This document shows, in pieces, positions 9,416 through 17,975 of a stretch of DNA of 64,000 nucleotides (its first letter is position 1; every line of letters starts with the position of its first letter). The stretch spans positions 62,001 through 126,000 of the forward strand of contig DUEV01000010.1 in the NCBI GenBank assembly GCA_011170375.1, written 5' to 3'. Position numbers and translations under genes: made by a program. The notes beneath the pieces are model-generated. The model was given only the letters and a program-made list of their open reading frames with translations, was not told the origin of the DNA and searched no databases. Source of the stretch: Dehalococcoidia bacterium. GTDB taxonomy: Bacteria > Chloroflexota > Dehalococcoidia > Dehalococcoidales > Fen-1064.

Positions 9416-9895
9416 CTATAGCTCAGGTATGGTATCCTTCAATTGGTCTAGCAGCTTCCGATAGCGCTGACTACCGGCTTTCAGTTGAAAGTTGCGTTCT
9501 GTCTCGCCCAGATGGCTTATCTCGACCATAAGGTGCTCCACCGGCATTACGCTCAGACCCTTTTCTGCCCACTCCACCACACAGACACCCTCAGCACCAT
9601 ACAGATAGTCATCAAGGCCCAGGGCAGCAATCTCGCCAATATCATCAAGGCGGTAGAGGTCGATATGGTATAGAGGGAGCCTACCGTACAGTTCCCGCAT
9701 GATAACGAAGGTTGGGCTCAGTGTGTACTCCTCGATACCCAGCCCCCAGGCAATGCCCTGAGTGAGGCACGTCTTCCCCGCCCCCAGTTCACCGACGAGG
9801 AGTAAAACATCGCCGGGCTGGACCAATCTACCCATAGTCCTCCCCAGCTCATAGGTCTGCTCCAGGCTATGAGTAATCAAATTAAGGTTGTTCAT
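9416..9895 (-). CDS. tsaE: tRNA threonylcarbamoyladenosine biosynthesis ATPase TsaE
   Basis: Small P-loop ATPase of the TsaBDE complex. Walker A is GELGAGKT near residue 38; the family motif SPTFVIMREL and the segment YHIDLYRL with the acidic Walker B-like residue follow, then EWAEKG. At 159 aa it has family length. Its start overlaps the thiL stop by four bases (ATGA), indicating translational coupling. Confidence 0.96.
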   Translation of the reverse strand: MNNLNLITHSLEQTYELGRTMGRLVQPGDVLLLVGELGAGKTCLTQGIAWGLGIEEYTLSPTFVIMRELYGRLPLYHIDLYRLDDIGEIAALGLDDYLYGAEGVCVVEWAEKGLSVMPVEHLMVEISHLGETERNFQLKAGSQRYRKLLDQLKDTIPEL

Positions 9896-10926
9896 CTCCG
9901 ACCCCTTTCCACCCTAAAATGGTCCCAGCCTTTCCCCGCCAGGCTCACAGGGCCGCCCTGACTATCGACAAGCGCCACCTGGTGCTTATCATCACTGACG
10001 ACTTCCCCGATGACGTATATCGGGCATAAGGCTGCCTTTCTTACCCTTTCAACGCCGTCGGCACTGGCAGTAAAGAGAAGTTCATAATCTTCCCCTCCAG
10101 TCAGCGCCAGTCCCAACGCCCGCTCTCCAAAGCTGGCCTGAACCAGTGGCGACACCGGCACCCGGCCGGCCTTTATCAAGGCACCAACCCGGCTTGCCTC
10201 GCAGATATGACCCAGGTCAGCAATCAAACCGTCACTGATATCAATAGCAGCTTTAACACCATGCTCTACGAGTAGTTTCCCTTCGGCAATACGTGGAAAA
10301 GGCCGAAGGAGTGCCTTCCTTAGAGCCATCGTTACCTCCGGCTCAAATTGCAGGCCTTTCCCCAGCATCTTCACTCCGGCAGCAGCCGCCCCCAGTGGAC
10401 CGGTAACAGCCACCTGGTCAGCAGGAAGGGCAGCCGAACGTGTCAGAAGGCTATTCCGGCTGATAGCACTACCAAAAACAGTAACATTGACTACGAGCTG
10501 GGGAGCACCTACGATATTACCGCCAATTATATATACCTGGAACTGCTCAGCCAACGCAAGCATCCCCCGGTAAAGGTCGGCCACGTCTTCAACATCGGTA
10601 TCACCGGGCAGGCCCAGCGACGCCAGGGCGTATTCAGGCTGACCACCCATGGCCGCGATGTCGCTCAGGTTGACAGCCAGTGACTTCCAGCCGACATCTT
10701 CGTACGAGGCTGTATCAAGAGTAAAGTGCACACCTTCCACAAGAGAATCGACGGTAGCCAGCTGAACTGATGCAGCACCCTGCCAGGCGGCGGTGTCATC
10801 ACCGATACCGATTATGAGGGGGCTTCTCTGCTTACTCTGGTCACGACCAACCATTTCAGCCAGTCGGTCAATCAATCCGAACTCTCCCAGCTCCGAGACC
10901 TTCATAGTCCGAATTATATCACCCAC
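9892..10926 (-). CDS. thiL: Thiamine-monophosphate kinase
   Basis: ATP-dependent kinase that converts thiamine monophosphate to thiamine diphosphate. It has the PurM/AIR-synthase-like fold with GIGDDTAAW, VDSLVEGVHF, AVNLSDIAAMG, AIDISDGLIADLGHI and ALTGGEDYELLFT. At 344 aa it is normal. The frame opens at GTG 10926; a second candidate is the ATG at 10905 (MKVSELGEFGLIDRL), which matches the family start better, and neither has a strong ribosome-binding site. It is the first gene of the leftward operon and is separated from the next gene upstream by an intrinsic terminator at 10943-10972. Confidence 0.95.
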   Translation of the reverse strand: MGDIIRTMKVSELGEFGLIDRLAEMVGRDQSKQRSPLIIGIGDDTAAWQGAASVQLATVDSLVEGVHFTLDTASYEDVGWKSLAVNLSDIAAMGGQPEYALASLGLPGDTDVEDVADLYRGMLALAEQFQVYIIGGNIVGAPQLVVNVTVFGSAISRNSLLTRSAALPADQVAVTGPLGAAAAGVKMLGKGLQFEPEVTMALRKALLRPFPRIAEGKLLVEHGVKAAIDISDGLIADLGHICEASRVGALIKAGRVPVSPLVQASFGERALGLALTGGEDYELLFTASADGVERVRKAALCPIYVIGEVVSDDKHQVALVDSQGGPVSLAGKGWDHFRVERGRR

Positions 10927-10942
10927 TAAATCGGCTTGTATA

Positions 10943-10972
10943 GAAAAAGGGCAGGCGATTTATGCCTGCCCT
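10943..10972 (-). terminator. Intrinsic terminator of the duplicated-cysteine protein gene
   Basis: On the minus strand a perfect 9-bp stem (10964-10972 with 10948-10956) is followed by a T run. It separates the cysteine-rich gene from thiL. Confidence 0.85.
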
Positions 10973-11002
10973 CTGGGCCTATCTGTTGTTTTAAGTCAGG
11001 TA

Positions 11003-11653
11003 TTACTTGCTTTCCGCCCTCTTACGCATTGCCTCGCGGCGAACGGCCAGCCGATCCAGCTTCTTCTGGAGCTCGTCTTCCATCATCTGAGCAAATTCAC
11101 AGGTGGCACACTGGAAGACCCGGCTGCAGAGTCGGTAGGAGACGTCCCCCTTAATCGCATACCGGCACAGCCTCTCATTTCCTGACGCCCCCTCGAGGGT
11201 CGCCAACGTAACATCAGCATCCGCATCCGGGTTAGCCATCTTCTCCTGCATCATCTGGTCAAACTCGCAGGTGACACAGTCCATGTTGTTGGTGCAGATG
11301 CGATGCGACACCATGCCGAGTCTTACCCAGACGCATTCTCTCTGCTTCCCGCCAGCTGCCTCCTCTTCTCCCTCTTCAACTGTTTCGACCTCCGGCGCTG
11401 CCAGCCCTTCCTTGGCCTTTCGAATTAATATCCGCGTCTCAATATGGCCCGGGGCAACCTGAAGAATGGCATCGAACTCGGCCAGCGCCTCTGCATATCG
11501 ACCAGCCTCATAATGTTCCTTGCCCCTCTCGAGGTGTAATTCGACACCCTCTGGGGCTACCGACAGCACCTTGTCATCTGTGATGTCTTCGGTAGTATCT
11601 TCTACCGCCATTGGTTCCACCGTATATTCTTTCTTAAAAATCCCCTCTTTCAT
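11003..11653 (-). CDS. Protein with a TPR-like segment and a duplicated four-cysteine motif
   Basis: A 216-aa protein. Residues about 36-85 resemble a tetratricopeptide hairpin (ERGKEHYEAGRYAEALAEFD). An acidic linker follows, then two copies of the same motif, C-x12-C-x5-C-x2-C-EF-x-QMM, with cysteines at 107, 120, 126, 129 and at 163, 176, 182, 185. The eight exactly spaced cysteines suggest two metal or Fe-S sites. Related C...C...CxxC-F motifs occur in uncharacterised anaerobe and delta-proteobacterial proteins. The C-terminus is basic and helical. The ATG at 11653 has AAGGAG 7 bases upstream. It stands alone, with its own terminator. Function unknown. Confidence 0.75.
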   Translation of the reverse strand: MKEGIFKKEYTVEPMAVEDTTEDITDDKVLSVAPEGVELHLERGKEHYEAGRYAEALAEFDAILQVAPGHIETRILIRKAKEGLAAPEVETVEEGEEEAAGGKQRECVWVRLGMVSHRICTNNMDCVTCEFDQMMQEKMANPDADADVTLATLEGASGNERLCRYAIKGDVSYRLCSRVFQCATCEFAQMMEDELQKKLDRLAVRREAMRKRAESK

Positions 11654-11902
11654 TTGTTGTCTCCTTTCTTGAGAGGCTATCTCTTTCTTTATCCATCTCT
11701 AGCATACCCTGTCCCCAACTAATTGCCATCTGCTACCCTGCCTATTTGTGACTTCAGGTAAGTATTATTCTGAGATACGCTGACTAGGCACGCCTTGCTG
11801 AACGTTGACCCAATACCAGTCTTATTAGCCATGCACACCTGTCATACTCACCGACTACGCCAAATGGCTTATTGGCGAGATTACTCTCCACCTTGTGTAC
11901 TG

Positions 11903-11931
11903 TTGAAGTGGCTATTCGGGCGGGGTATAAT
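11903..11931 (+). promoter_or_regulatory. Sigma-70-type promoter of the two-component operon
   Basis: TTGAAG, a 17-base spacer, then TATAAT; the predicted start is about 25 bases before the response regulator ATG. The remainder of the 11654-11961 gap shows nothing else. Confidence 0.7.
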
Positions 11932-11961
11932 TGCATGTATAGGAGCCATTGACGAAATACG

Positions 11962-12621
11962 ATGTCAAAGATAAGGGTACTTCTGGCCGAAGACCACGTT
12001 ATCATGCGAGAAGGGACACGCGAGTTCATTCAGCGTGAACCAGACATGGAGGTCGTTGGTGAAGCTGATGACGGCGAAGAAGCAGTCCGACTAGCCAGTG
12101 AGTTGAAGCCAGATGTCGTCGTCATGGACATCCGCATGCCCAAGCTCAACGGAATCGAGGCCACCAAGCAGATTAAGGCGCTATCAATACCAACGGCCGT
12201 GCTGATACTCACTGCTTATGATAATGACCAGTACATCTTCGCCCTCCTGGAGGCAGGGGCAGCCGGATACCTGTTGAAGGGAGTACGCGTCCACGAATTG
12301 ATAGATGCGATTCGGGCGGTATATGCCGGAGAGTCGGTTCTGCATCCCGTGGTCGCCAGCCGCGTGGTACGCCGTCTGATTGCAACCGACTCCGGCGAAG
12401 CCAAAGCGGTTGATGTCCTCAGTGAACGCGAGGCGGAAATTCTGAAAATGGCAGCCAAAGGCATTAGCAATAAGGATATCGCCGAGCAACTTTTTCTCAG
12501 TCCACGCACGGTACAGGTACATCTGGGGAATATCTTTAACAAGCTAGGAGTTGCTTCACGCACGGAAGCCGTCCTGTACGGGCTGAAACGGGGACTGCTC
12601 AGTCTGGACGACCTGCCCTGA
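11962..12621 (+). CDS. NarL/FixJ-family response regulator
   Basis: Receiver domain (residues 1-120) with acidic pocket EDH near residue 10, the phospho-acceptor Asp in VVMDIRMPKL and the conserved Lys in YLLKGV. The C-terminal LuxR-type helix-turn-helix contains LSEREAEILKMAAKGISNKDIAEQL and SPRTVQVHLGNIFNKLGV. At 219 aa it is complete. AGGAG lies rather far upstream (16 bases), and a stop in frame just before the ATG excludes an earlier start. It is followed 34 bases later by a cognate-type histidine kinase. The regulated genes are unknown. Confidence 0.95.
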   Translation: MSKIRVLLAEDHVIMREGTREFIQREPDMEVVGEADDGEEAVRLASELKPDVVVMDIRMPKLNGIEATKQIKALSIPTAVLILTAYDNDQYIFALLEAGAAGYLLKGVRVHELIDAIRAVYAGESVLHPVVASRVVRRLIATDSGEAKAVDVLSEREAEILKMAAKGISNKDIAEQLFLSPRTVQVHLGNIFNKLGVASRTEAVLYGLKRGLLSLDDLP

Positions 12622-12655
12622 ATAAGATACCGCTTTTTTGATACTCGAGGTGTTT

Positions 12656-14344
12656 ATGCCTATGTTCTCACTCAAGGTGAGTCCCATATCCAAGGTGCTG
12701 TCCAATCCCCGTTTCTGGGTCGTGCTGGTAATGTTCATCATCGGCATTATCTGCTACTACCCGGAGCGTATACTTGGTATTAGCTCTCCAAGCATATTTT
12801 CATTCTGGGACCTGACAAGACACACTCTGGAACGGCTCTATTTCCTGCTGCCGATAACCTACGCTGGTTTCACCTTCAGGATAGGTGGTGGGCTAGCTGC
12901 CCTCGCAGCAGCATTGGCTATCATGCTACCACGAGCAATCTCCATATCCACGAGCCCACCAGACGCACTGTTTGAGGTTGGCGGCATTATCGTCGTGGGT
13001 GGCCTCGTAAACGTCTGGTTCGAGAGTTACCGGAGAGAACAGGGTCGCCGACAGAAGGCAATGCAGGACCTGGAAAAAACCAAGCAAGAGCTTCAGGCAT
13101 CACTTGACCTTATCAGGAATACTGCCAGGAGGCTGTCTGCCATCAACTCTGTCTCCGAGGTCGTCTCCCAGTCACTTGAGCTCGGGGAGCTTCTCAACGT
13201 AGCCGCTGACACCGTCTGTGAAGTCACAGGCCTGGACGTCGCCCTTCTGTTTCTGCTGGACGACAGGACGAGCGAGCTTAATCTGAGGGCATTCCGCGGG
13301 GTCGCCGACAGTTTTGTCGATGGTCTGAAAGGACTGAAGGTCGGTGAAGGTTTCAACGGTCAAGTCGCTAAGACTGGTGAGCCTTTACAGATAGCCAACT
13401 CAGCTCAGGACCCGAGACTCACCCGCGACGTGGTCAGACAGGAGGGTATTCAGGCACAGCTTATCGTCCCTCTAAAGGCCAAAGATAAGGTTGTGGGTAC
13501 CCTCACTGTAGCGGGACGGCAATCACGACAATTCGAGGAAGACGAAGTAGAACTGCTTACTATAATCGGCCGGCAGGTGGGCGTAGCCATTGAGAACTCA
13601 AGAATGTACCAGGTAGAACGCTCAATGGCACGGCAGGAAAAACAGGTGCAGCGGACACTGAGGTTTTACCTGCGGCAGGTCACTCGGGCTCAGGAAGAGG
13701 AGCGCCGCCGTATTGCCCAGGAACTTCATGATGATACCACCCAGGGGCTGGTCATCCTCCTGCACGAGATTGATGAGCTCGTTTCTAATTCCAGCCACTT
13801 CACAAAGGAAGACACCATGCGGCTTGAGGAAATACGGCAACGCATCAGCCAAATATCAGATGGGGTCCGCCGTTTCAGCCAGGACCTGCGTCCCTCCTTG
13901 TTGGATGACCTGGGCCTGCTCCCCGCACTGGAATGGCTGACCTCAGACCTGAGCAACCTATCCGGGATAGAAATAGAGATGAACGTCCTGGGTCTGGTAT
14001 ACCGGTTTCCCCCGGAGACAGAACTGGTGCTTTTCCGCATTGTCCAAGAGGCTCTCAGAAACATGTGGAAACATTCTCATGCCACCAGAGCCTGGGTCAC
14101 AGTCGAATTTAAAGATGATACAGTAACAATTACCATAAAGGACGATGGCATCGGCTTTGAACTACCGGGGAGAATCGAAGACCTGGCGGTCGCCGGCAAG
14201 CTAGGACTTGCCGGGATGCAGGAACGGGCCCAACTCATCGGGGCAAGGCTGAGAATTCAATCAGAACCAGGTATGGGAACGACCGTGACTACTGAGCTCC
14301 CCATTCAGAGCAGTTACTCACCTTCGATTCCGGCAGACATCTGA
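12656..14344 (+). CDS. Membrane histidine kinase with GAF domain (HisKA_3 type)
   Basis: Sensor kinase of about 562 aa. The N-terminal region (to about residue 120) has three or four hydrophobic helices, then a coiled coil, a GAF domain (about 160-320, AINSVSEVVSQSLELGELL onward), a HisKA_3 dimerisation domain with the phospho-acceptor in RRRIAQELHDDTTQ, and a HATPase_c domain (QEALRNMWKHSHATRA, IKDDGIGFE, LGLAGMQERAQLIG). Pairing with the NarL-type regulator upstream is typical of HisKA_3 kinases. The start at 12656 follows GAGGTG. The GAF domain implies a small-molecule or redox signal, not identifiable here. Confidence 0.94.
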   Translation: MPMFSLKVSPISKVLSNPRFWVVLVMFIIGIICYYPERILGISSPSIFSFWDLTRHTLERLYFLLPITYAGFTFRIGGGLAALAAALAIMLPRAISISTSPPDALFEVGGIIVVGGLVNVWFESYRREQGRRQKAMQDLEKTKQELQASLDLIRNTARRLSAINSVSEVVSQSLELGELLNVAADTVCEVTGLDVALLFLLDDRTSELNLRAFRGVADSFVDGLKGLKVGEGFNGQVAKTGEPLQIANSAQDPRLTRDVVRQEGIQAQLIVPLKAKDKVVGTLTVAGRQSRQFEEDEVELLTIIGRQVGVAIENSRMYQVERSMARQEKQVQRTLRFYLRQVTRAQEEERRRIAQELHDDTTQGLVILLHEIDELVSNSSHFTKEDTMRLEEIRQRISQISDGVRRFSQDLRPSLLDDLGLLPALEWLTSDLSNLSGIEIEMNVLGLVYRFPPETELVLFRIVQEALRNMWKHSHATRAWVTVEFKDDTVTITIKDDGIGFELPGRIEDLAVAGKLGLAGMQERAQLIGARLRIQSEPGMGTTVTTELPIQSSYSPSIPADI

Positions 14345-14352
14345 GGTCTGAA

Positions 14353-15087
14353 ATGCGTTACGCAGTTATTGCCGATATCCACTCAAACTTAGAAGCCCTG
14401 ACTGCGGTACTGGATGACATGGCAAATCAGGGCAGGGTCGACGAGATATGGTGTCTGGGAGACATTGTCGGCTACGGTCCGGACCCAGGGGAATGCCTTA
14501 CCATCCTTCGCCAGACCACTAATATATGTGTTGCTGGTAACCACGACTGGGCAGCCGTCGGGAAGATTAGCACCTCTGACTTCAACCCGGACGCTGCTGC
14601 TGCAAATCAGTGGACGGCACAACAGCTCAGTAACGAGGATATCGAATACATCAGAGATCTACCTTTGATAAGCGAAGCAGGCGACTTCACCCTGGCACAT
14701 GGCAGCCCCAGAGAGCCTATCCGCGAATACCTGTTATCCTCTGGAGCCGCCCTTCAGAATCTTACTTACTTCAGGACACAATTCTGCCTGGTAGGTCACT
14801 CACATCAGCCTATAGTATTTTCTTGTGACGAGACCGAAGACTGCTCCGCACGATATTTCCTGCCAGATAATCCGGTGGCAACGAGTGAAGGCCGCTTGAT
14901 TATCAATCCCGGTAGCGTGGGGCAACCTCGCGATGGCAATCCGGACGCTGCCTATGCCATCTACGACAGCGAACAGCAATTGGTGAGACTCTACCGTGTC
15001 CCCTACGATATCCGTTCCACCCAGGAAAAGATGCAGGCGCACGGCCTACCCGTACGCCTGTCGGCTCGACTTAGCTACGGCGTGTGA
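14353..15087 (+). CDS. Calcineurin-like metallophosphoesterase (YfcE/MJ0936-like)
   Basis: A 244-aa phosphodiesterase-type protein with the dimetal motifs DIHSN, GDIVGYGP, GNHDW, AHGS, GHSHQP and the NPGSVGQPRDG end motif. It lies 8 bases after the histidine kinase gene, so it is probably the third gene of that operon. Members hydrolyse phosphodiester or phosphomonoester bonds; the substrate is unknown. Confidence 0.9.
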   Translation: MRYAVIADIHSNLEALTAVLDDMANQGRVDEIWCLGDIVGYGPDPGECLTILRQTTNICVAGNHDWAAVGKISTSDFNPDAAAANQWTAQQLSNEDIEYIRDLPLISEAGDFTLAHGSPREPIREYLLSSGAALQNLTYFRTQFCLVGHSHQPIVFSCDETEDCSARYFLPDNPVATSEGRLIINPGSVGQPRDGNPDAAYAIYDSEQQLVRLYRVPYDIRSTQEKMQAHGLPVRLSARLSYGV

Positions 15088-15102
15088 TAGTACTGTCCAA
15101 GA

Positions 15103-15858
15103 CTAAAGGTGTGACATAGCAGCACCATCGACATAGAGGAACTGGCCGGTTAAGAAGTCAGTGGTGTCAGATGCCAGGTATACCAGCAGCGAGCCCACCT
15201 CGCCAGGATGCCCATACCGCTTCAGGGGTATGTATTTCAAGAGTAGCTCCTCCTGCGGTGCCCCGGTTTGGTCAGTTTCGGACATCCAGCCGGTACCGAT
15301 GGCATTCACCGTGATACCGTGCCTTGCCCATTCGATATTCAGTGCCCGGGTAAGCTGTAACACTCCCCCCATAGCCGCACAGTAGGCGCTGAAGTTCTCG
15401 ACTCCCCTCTCCGCCAGGCATGAGATAAGGTTGATAATCCTTCCCCTCTCCTGCTTGAGCATCTGTCTGCCCACCGCCTGGCAGCAGTTGAATGCGGAGT
15501 TCAGGTTTGTATCAAGAACCCGGCGCCATTCGGCCTCCGTTGTCTCAAGGAAAGGCTTGGCAAGAAGCAGTTCGTTGGCATTCACCAGAATATCTATCCG
15601 ACCGAACTCGGTAACAACCTGGTCCACCATTTTCTGCACCTGTGCAGCATCGGTAGTGTCAGTGGAGATTGCCAGTATTTTCTGCCCCTGACGACGGACT
15701 TCCTCAGCAGTCTCTTCTAGCCGCTTTGTATTTCGAGCCGTGATAGCCACATCAGCGCCGGCTTCGGCCAGGGCTGCTCCCGCATACTTACTCCAGTACT
15801 TACTGTCCCCGGCAACCAGGGCTATCTTACCACCTAGATTAAAATCTTTAGCGACCAT
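15103..15858 (-). CDS. SDR-family oxidoreductase
   Basis: Short-chain dehydrogenase/reductase of 251 aa. The glycine-rich NAD(P) motif is divergent (LVAGDSKYWSKYAG instead of TGxxxGIG). It has the NAG-equivalent NANELL, the catalytic Ser in NLISC, then SAYCAAMGG in place of the usual YxxxK: a Tyr is present but the Lys position reads Met, so catalysis is doubtful. The family C-terminus (YPLKRYGHPGEVGSLLVYLASD, FLTGQFLYVDGA) is conserved. The start at 15858 has GGAGGAGG upstream, one base after the stop of the preceding SDR gene, so translation is coupled. Confidence 0.85.
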   Translation of the reverse strand: MVAKDFNLGGKIALVAGDSKYWSKYAGAALAEAGADVAITARNTKRLEETAEEVRRQGQKILAISTDTTDAAQVQKMVDQVVTEFGRIDILVNANELLLAKPFLETTEAEWRRVLDTNLNSAFNCCQAVGRQMLKQERGRIINLISCLAERGVENFSAYCAAMGGVLQLTRALNIEWARHGITVNAIGTGWMSETDQTGAPQEELLLKYIPLKRYGHPGEVGSLLVYLASDTTDFLTGQFLYVDGAAMSHL

Positions 15859-15859
15859 C

Positions 15860-16678
15860 TTAGTCCTCCTCCATTGCGATAACGGGTGCATATCCGGTTG
15901 GAGCGATGCCTCCGGCCAGTCCACCACCGTCATTAGCAAACAGTACGCCTGTTATATAGTTGGAAGCGTCAGAGGCCAGAAACAGGGCTAGGTGCCCGAT
16001 ATCTTCCGGCACACCGAAGCGTCCTACCGGGATAAATGGGGAAGTGCCGGGCCTCTCTCTGGTTGACGGCTCCGGTTGCAGGTTGAAGACATTAATAAAA
16101 CCGGGAGCGATACAGTTCACCTGTATATTCTCCTGGGCAAACGTCGTTGCCAGGACACGGGTGAAGTTAATCAACCCGGCTTTAGCGGTACCGTACATGA
16201 AATCGCCCCGAGCACCTCTCACACCATTACCGGAGGCAACATTGATGATTTTACCGTGCCCCTGGTCAACGAAGTGCTTAATTGCCGCCCGACAGCAATA
16301 AAAGGCCCCGCTGAGGTTGGTATCAATCCCGATACGCCAGTCCTCATCAGTGACCTCCCAGAGTGGTCTGCGCTCCTGCCCACGAACAATGCCGGCATTA
16401 TTGACCAGGATATCAAGCCCACCCATTTCTGCCAGCGTCCGCTTCACCAGATTATTGACCTGTGCCGGGTCGGTAACGTCAGTAGGAATAGCCAGCGCTC
16501 TGGGGCCAATGTCTCTGACCTCTTTAGCCGTCTGCTCAATAGCACCGACACGACGGGCCGCCACAACGATATCAGCTCCCTCCTTAGCCATGAGCAACGC
16601 CGTCATCTTGCCCAGGCCGGTGCCGCCACCGGTGATAATCGCCACTTTTCCCTGTAAGGTGCCATTTCCCGTAGCCAT
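15860..16678 (-). CDS. SDR-family oxidoreductase
   Basis: Classical short-chain dehydrogenase of 272 aa, resembling 3-oxoacyl-ACP reductase or glucose dehydrogenase-type enzymes. The cofactor motif is TGGGTGLG, followed by NNAG, the catalytic Ser in NVASGNG and the YGTAKAG YxxxK motif, and the C-terminus ends with the usual ITGVLFANDGG. AAGGAGG lies 8 bases before the ATG. It is co-transcribed with the divergent SDR downstream. An active reductase next to a paralogue lacking the Lys may form a heteromeric enzyme, as inferred for some SDR pairs. Confidence 0.9.
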   Translation of the reverse strand: MATGNGTLQGKVAIITGGGTGLGKMTALLMAKEGADIVVAARRVGAIEQTAKEVRDIGPRALAIPTDVTDPAQVNNLVKRTLAEMGGLDILVNNAGIVRGQERRPLWEVTDEDWRIGIDTNLSGAFYCCRAAIKHFVDQGHGKIINVASGNGVRGARGDFMYGTAKAGLINFTRVLATTFAQENIQVNCIAPGFINVFNLQPEPSTRERPGTSPFIPVGRFGVPEDIGHLALFLASDASNYITGVLFANDGGGLAGGIAPTGYAPVIAMEED

Positions 16679-16765
16679 TGCACGTACCTCCTTCTTTTAC
16701 TCCAGTATCCTAAATAATAACAGCGTCGCCTGAATAGATAAAGCGACGCCGCTTTCATAATAATA

Positions 16766-16841
16766 TGGAGCGGAAGACGAGATTCGAACTCGCGACCTCC
16801 TCCTTGGCAAGGAGGCGTTCTAGCCACTGAACTACTTCCGC
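16766..16841 (-). tRNA. tRNA-Gly (GCC)
   Basis: Complete cloverleaf on the minus strand with a 7-bp acceptor GCGGAAG/CTTCCGC, anticodon GCC in the loop TTGCCAA, T-loop TTCGAAT and an encoded CCA end. Confidence 0.97.
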
Positions 16842-16849
16842 AAATATAC

Positions 16850-16925
<76 letters not shown>

Positions 16926-16978
16926 GCAATGGCTATTTTAGCCGTTTGCCGGAGCGAGTGTCAAGAAACCCGGCTTAT

Positions 16979-17007
16979 TTGCTCAAGCTATATACAGCAG
17001 GTATAAT
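16979..17007 (+). promoter_or_regulatory. Sigma-70-type promoter upstream of the HAD gene
   Basis: TTGCTC, a 17-base spacer, TATAAT. The transcript would begin near 17014 and meet a terminator-like hairpin at 17061-17091 before the gene. Confidence 0.6.
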
Positions 17008-17060
17008 GTAATTTCTAATGCAGTAATCTGACACTCACATGCGTCATACTCATCACAGAA

Positions 17061-17091
17061 AGCTCACGGCGCCAGCAGAGCTATTTTTTTT
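17061..17091 (+). terminator. Terminator-like hairpin in the HAD gene leader
   Basis: AGCTC (17061-17065) pairs with GAGCT (17078-17082), followed by A and eight T residues. It lies 30 bases before the next start codon, so it could attenuate the gene or end a small RNA of about 78 bases. Confidence 0.5.
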
Positions 17092-17121
17092 CTAATTCAC
17101 CTGTCAGGATAAAGGGAGTCA

Positions 17122-17832
17122 ATGGGGTTTAAAGTCATTAGCATAGACATGTTCGGTACACTGGTGGATATCGACAGCATAAGACACGCGGTCTGGCGAA
17201 CATTCCTGAAGGACAGATACACCACCGAACTGGCCGATGAATACTGGAATCGTGTCGGAGACCTGTTATTTCAATTGATTGATGACCATATTATTGAAGA
17301 ACGGTCGTATGTCCCGCTGAAGGCAATATTCGAGATGATGTACTCCGGGTTTTTCTCGGAGATTGGCCTTGATTTCGACCCGAAAGAGGCGGCAATGGTA
17401 CTGGTACAGCAACATGCATTCAGCACCCCGCATGACGACGCTATACGGTTTCTGGACTCGGTAGGCAGGGAATACCCGATATGCCTTGCCAGTGATACGG
17501 ATGACGATATGCTCGGGCCACTAACGCAAATGTACCCTTTTGACAGAGTCATCACCTCTGAACAAATAGAATCGTATAAAGCAAGTGCTGATAAAAGGTT
17601 CTTTTCAGAGATTGTTGACCAATATGGCGTGAAGCCAGAGCACATCATTCATATAGGGGACTCGAGTTACGACATTATTGGAGCCAGCGAAGTAGGAATT
17701 ACGACGTGTTGGCTAAATAGAAATAACAGAACATGGTCACATGGTACAAAGCCGGACTATGAAGTTAACTCATTAATCGAAGCTGCCTCAATCCTTGGCA
17801 TAGACATCAAGCCCCCAGAACTAACTCCTTAA
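17122..17832 (+). CDS. HAD-superfamily hydrolase (haloacid dehalogenase type)
   Basis: A 236-aa HAD hydrolase. Motif I is SIDMFGTLVDID with the nucleophilic Asp near residue 8, motif II is the SD of LASDTDDD, motif III is the Lys in SYKASADKRFF, and motif IV is HIGDSSYDIIGA. AAAGGGAG precedes the ATG. Resemblance is to 2-haloacid dehalogenase and phosphoglycolate-phosphatase-like proteins; the aromatic pocket of true dehalogenases cannot be confirmed by eye. It stands alone between tRNA-Phe (opposite strand) and an alpha/beta hydrolase. Confidence 0.85.
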   Translation: MGFKVISIDMFGTLVDIDSIRHAVWRTFLKDRYTTELADEYWNRVGDLLFQLIDDHIIEERSYVPLKAIFEMMYSGFFSEIGLDFDPKEAAMVLVQQHAFSTPHDDAIRFLDSVGREYPICLASDTDDDMLGPLTQMYPFDRVITSEQIESYKASADKRFFSEIVDQYGVKPEHIIHIGDSSYDIIGASEVGITTCWLNRNNRTWSHGTKPDYEVNSLIEAASILGIDIKPPELTP

Positions 17833-17975
17833 AAGTCTCATAGCAGACTATCTAATCCAAGAGCATACCGTCTATGAACGGCACAGGCGAGTCCATACCT
17901 ATCTCCGACCTGTTGACACTCGCCTATAGCACGACTACAATTGGCTAGCCCGACACTAGTGACGGAGGTGTTCCA

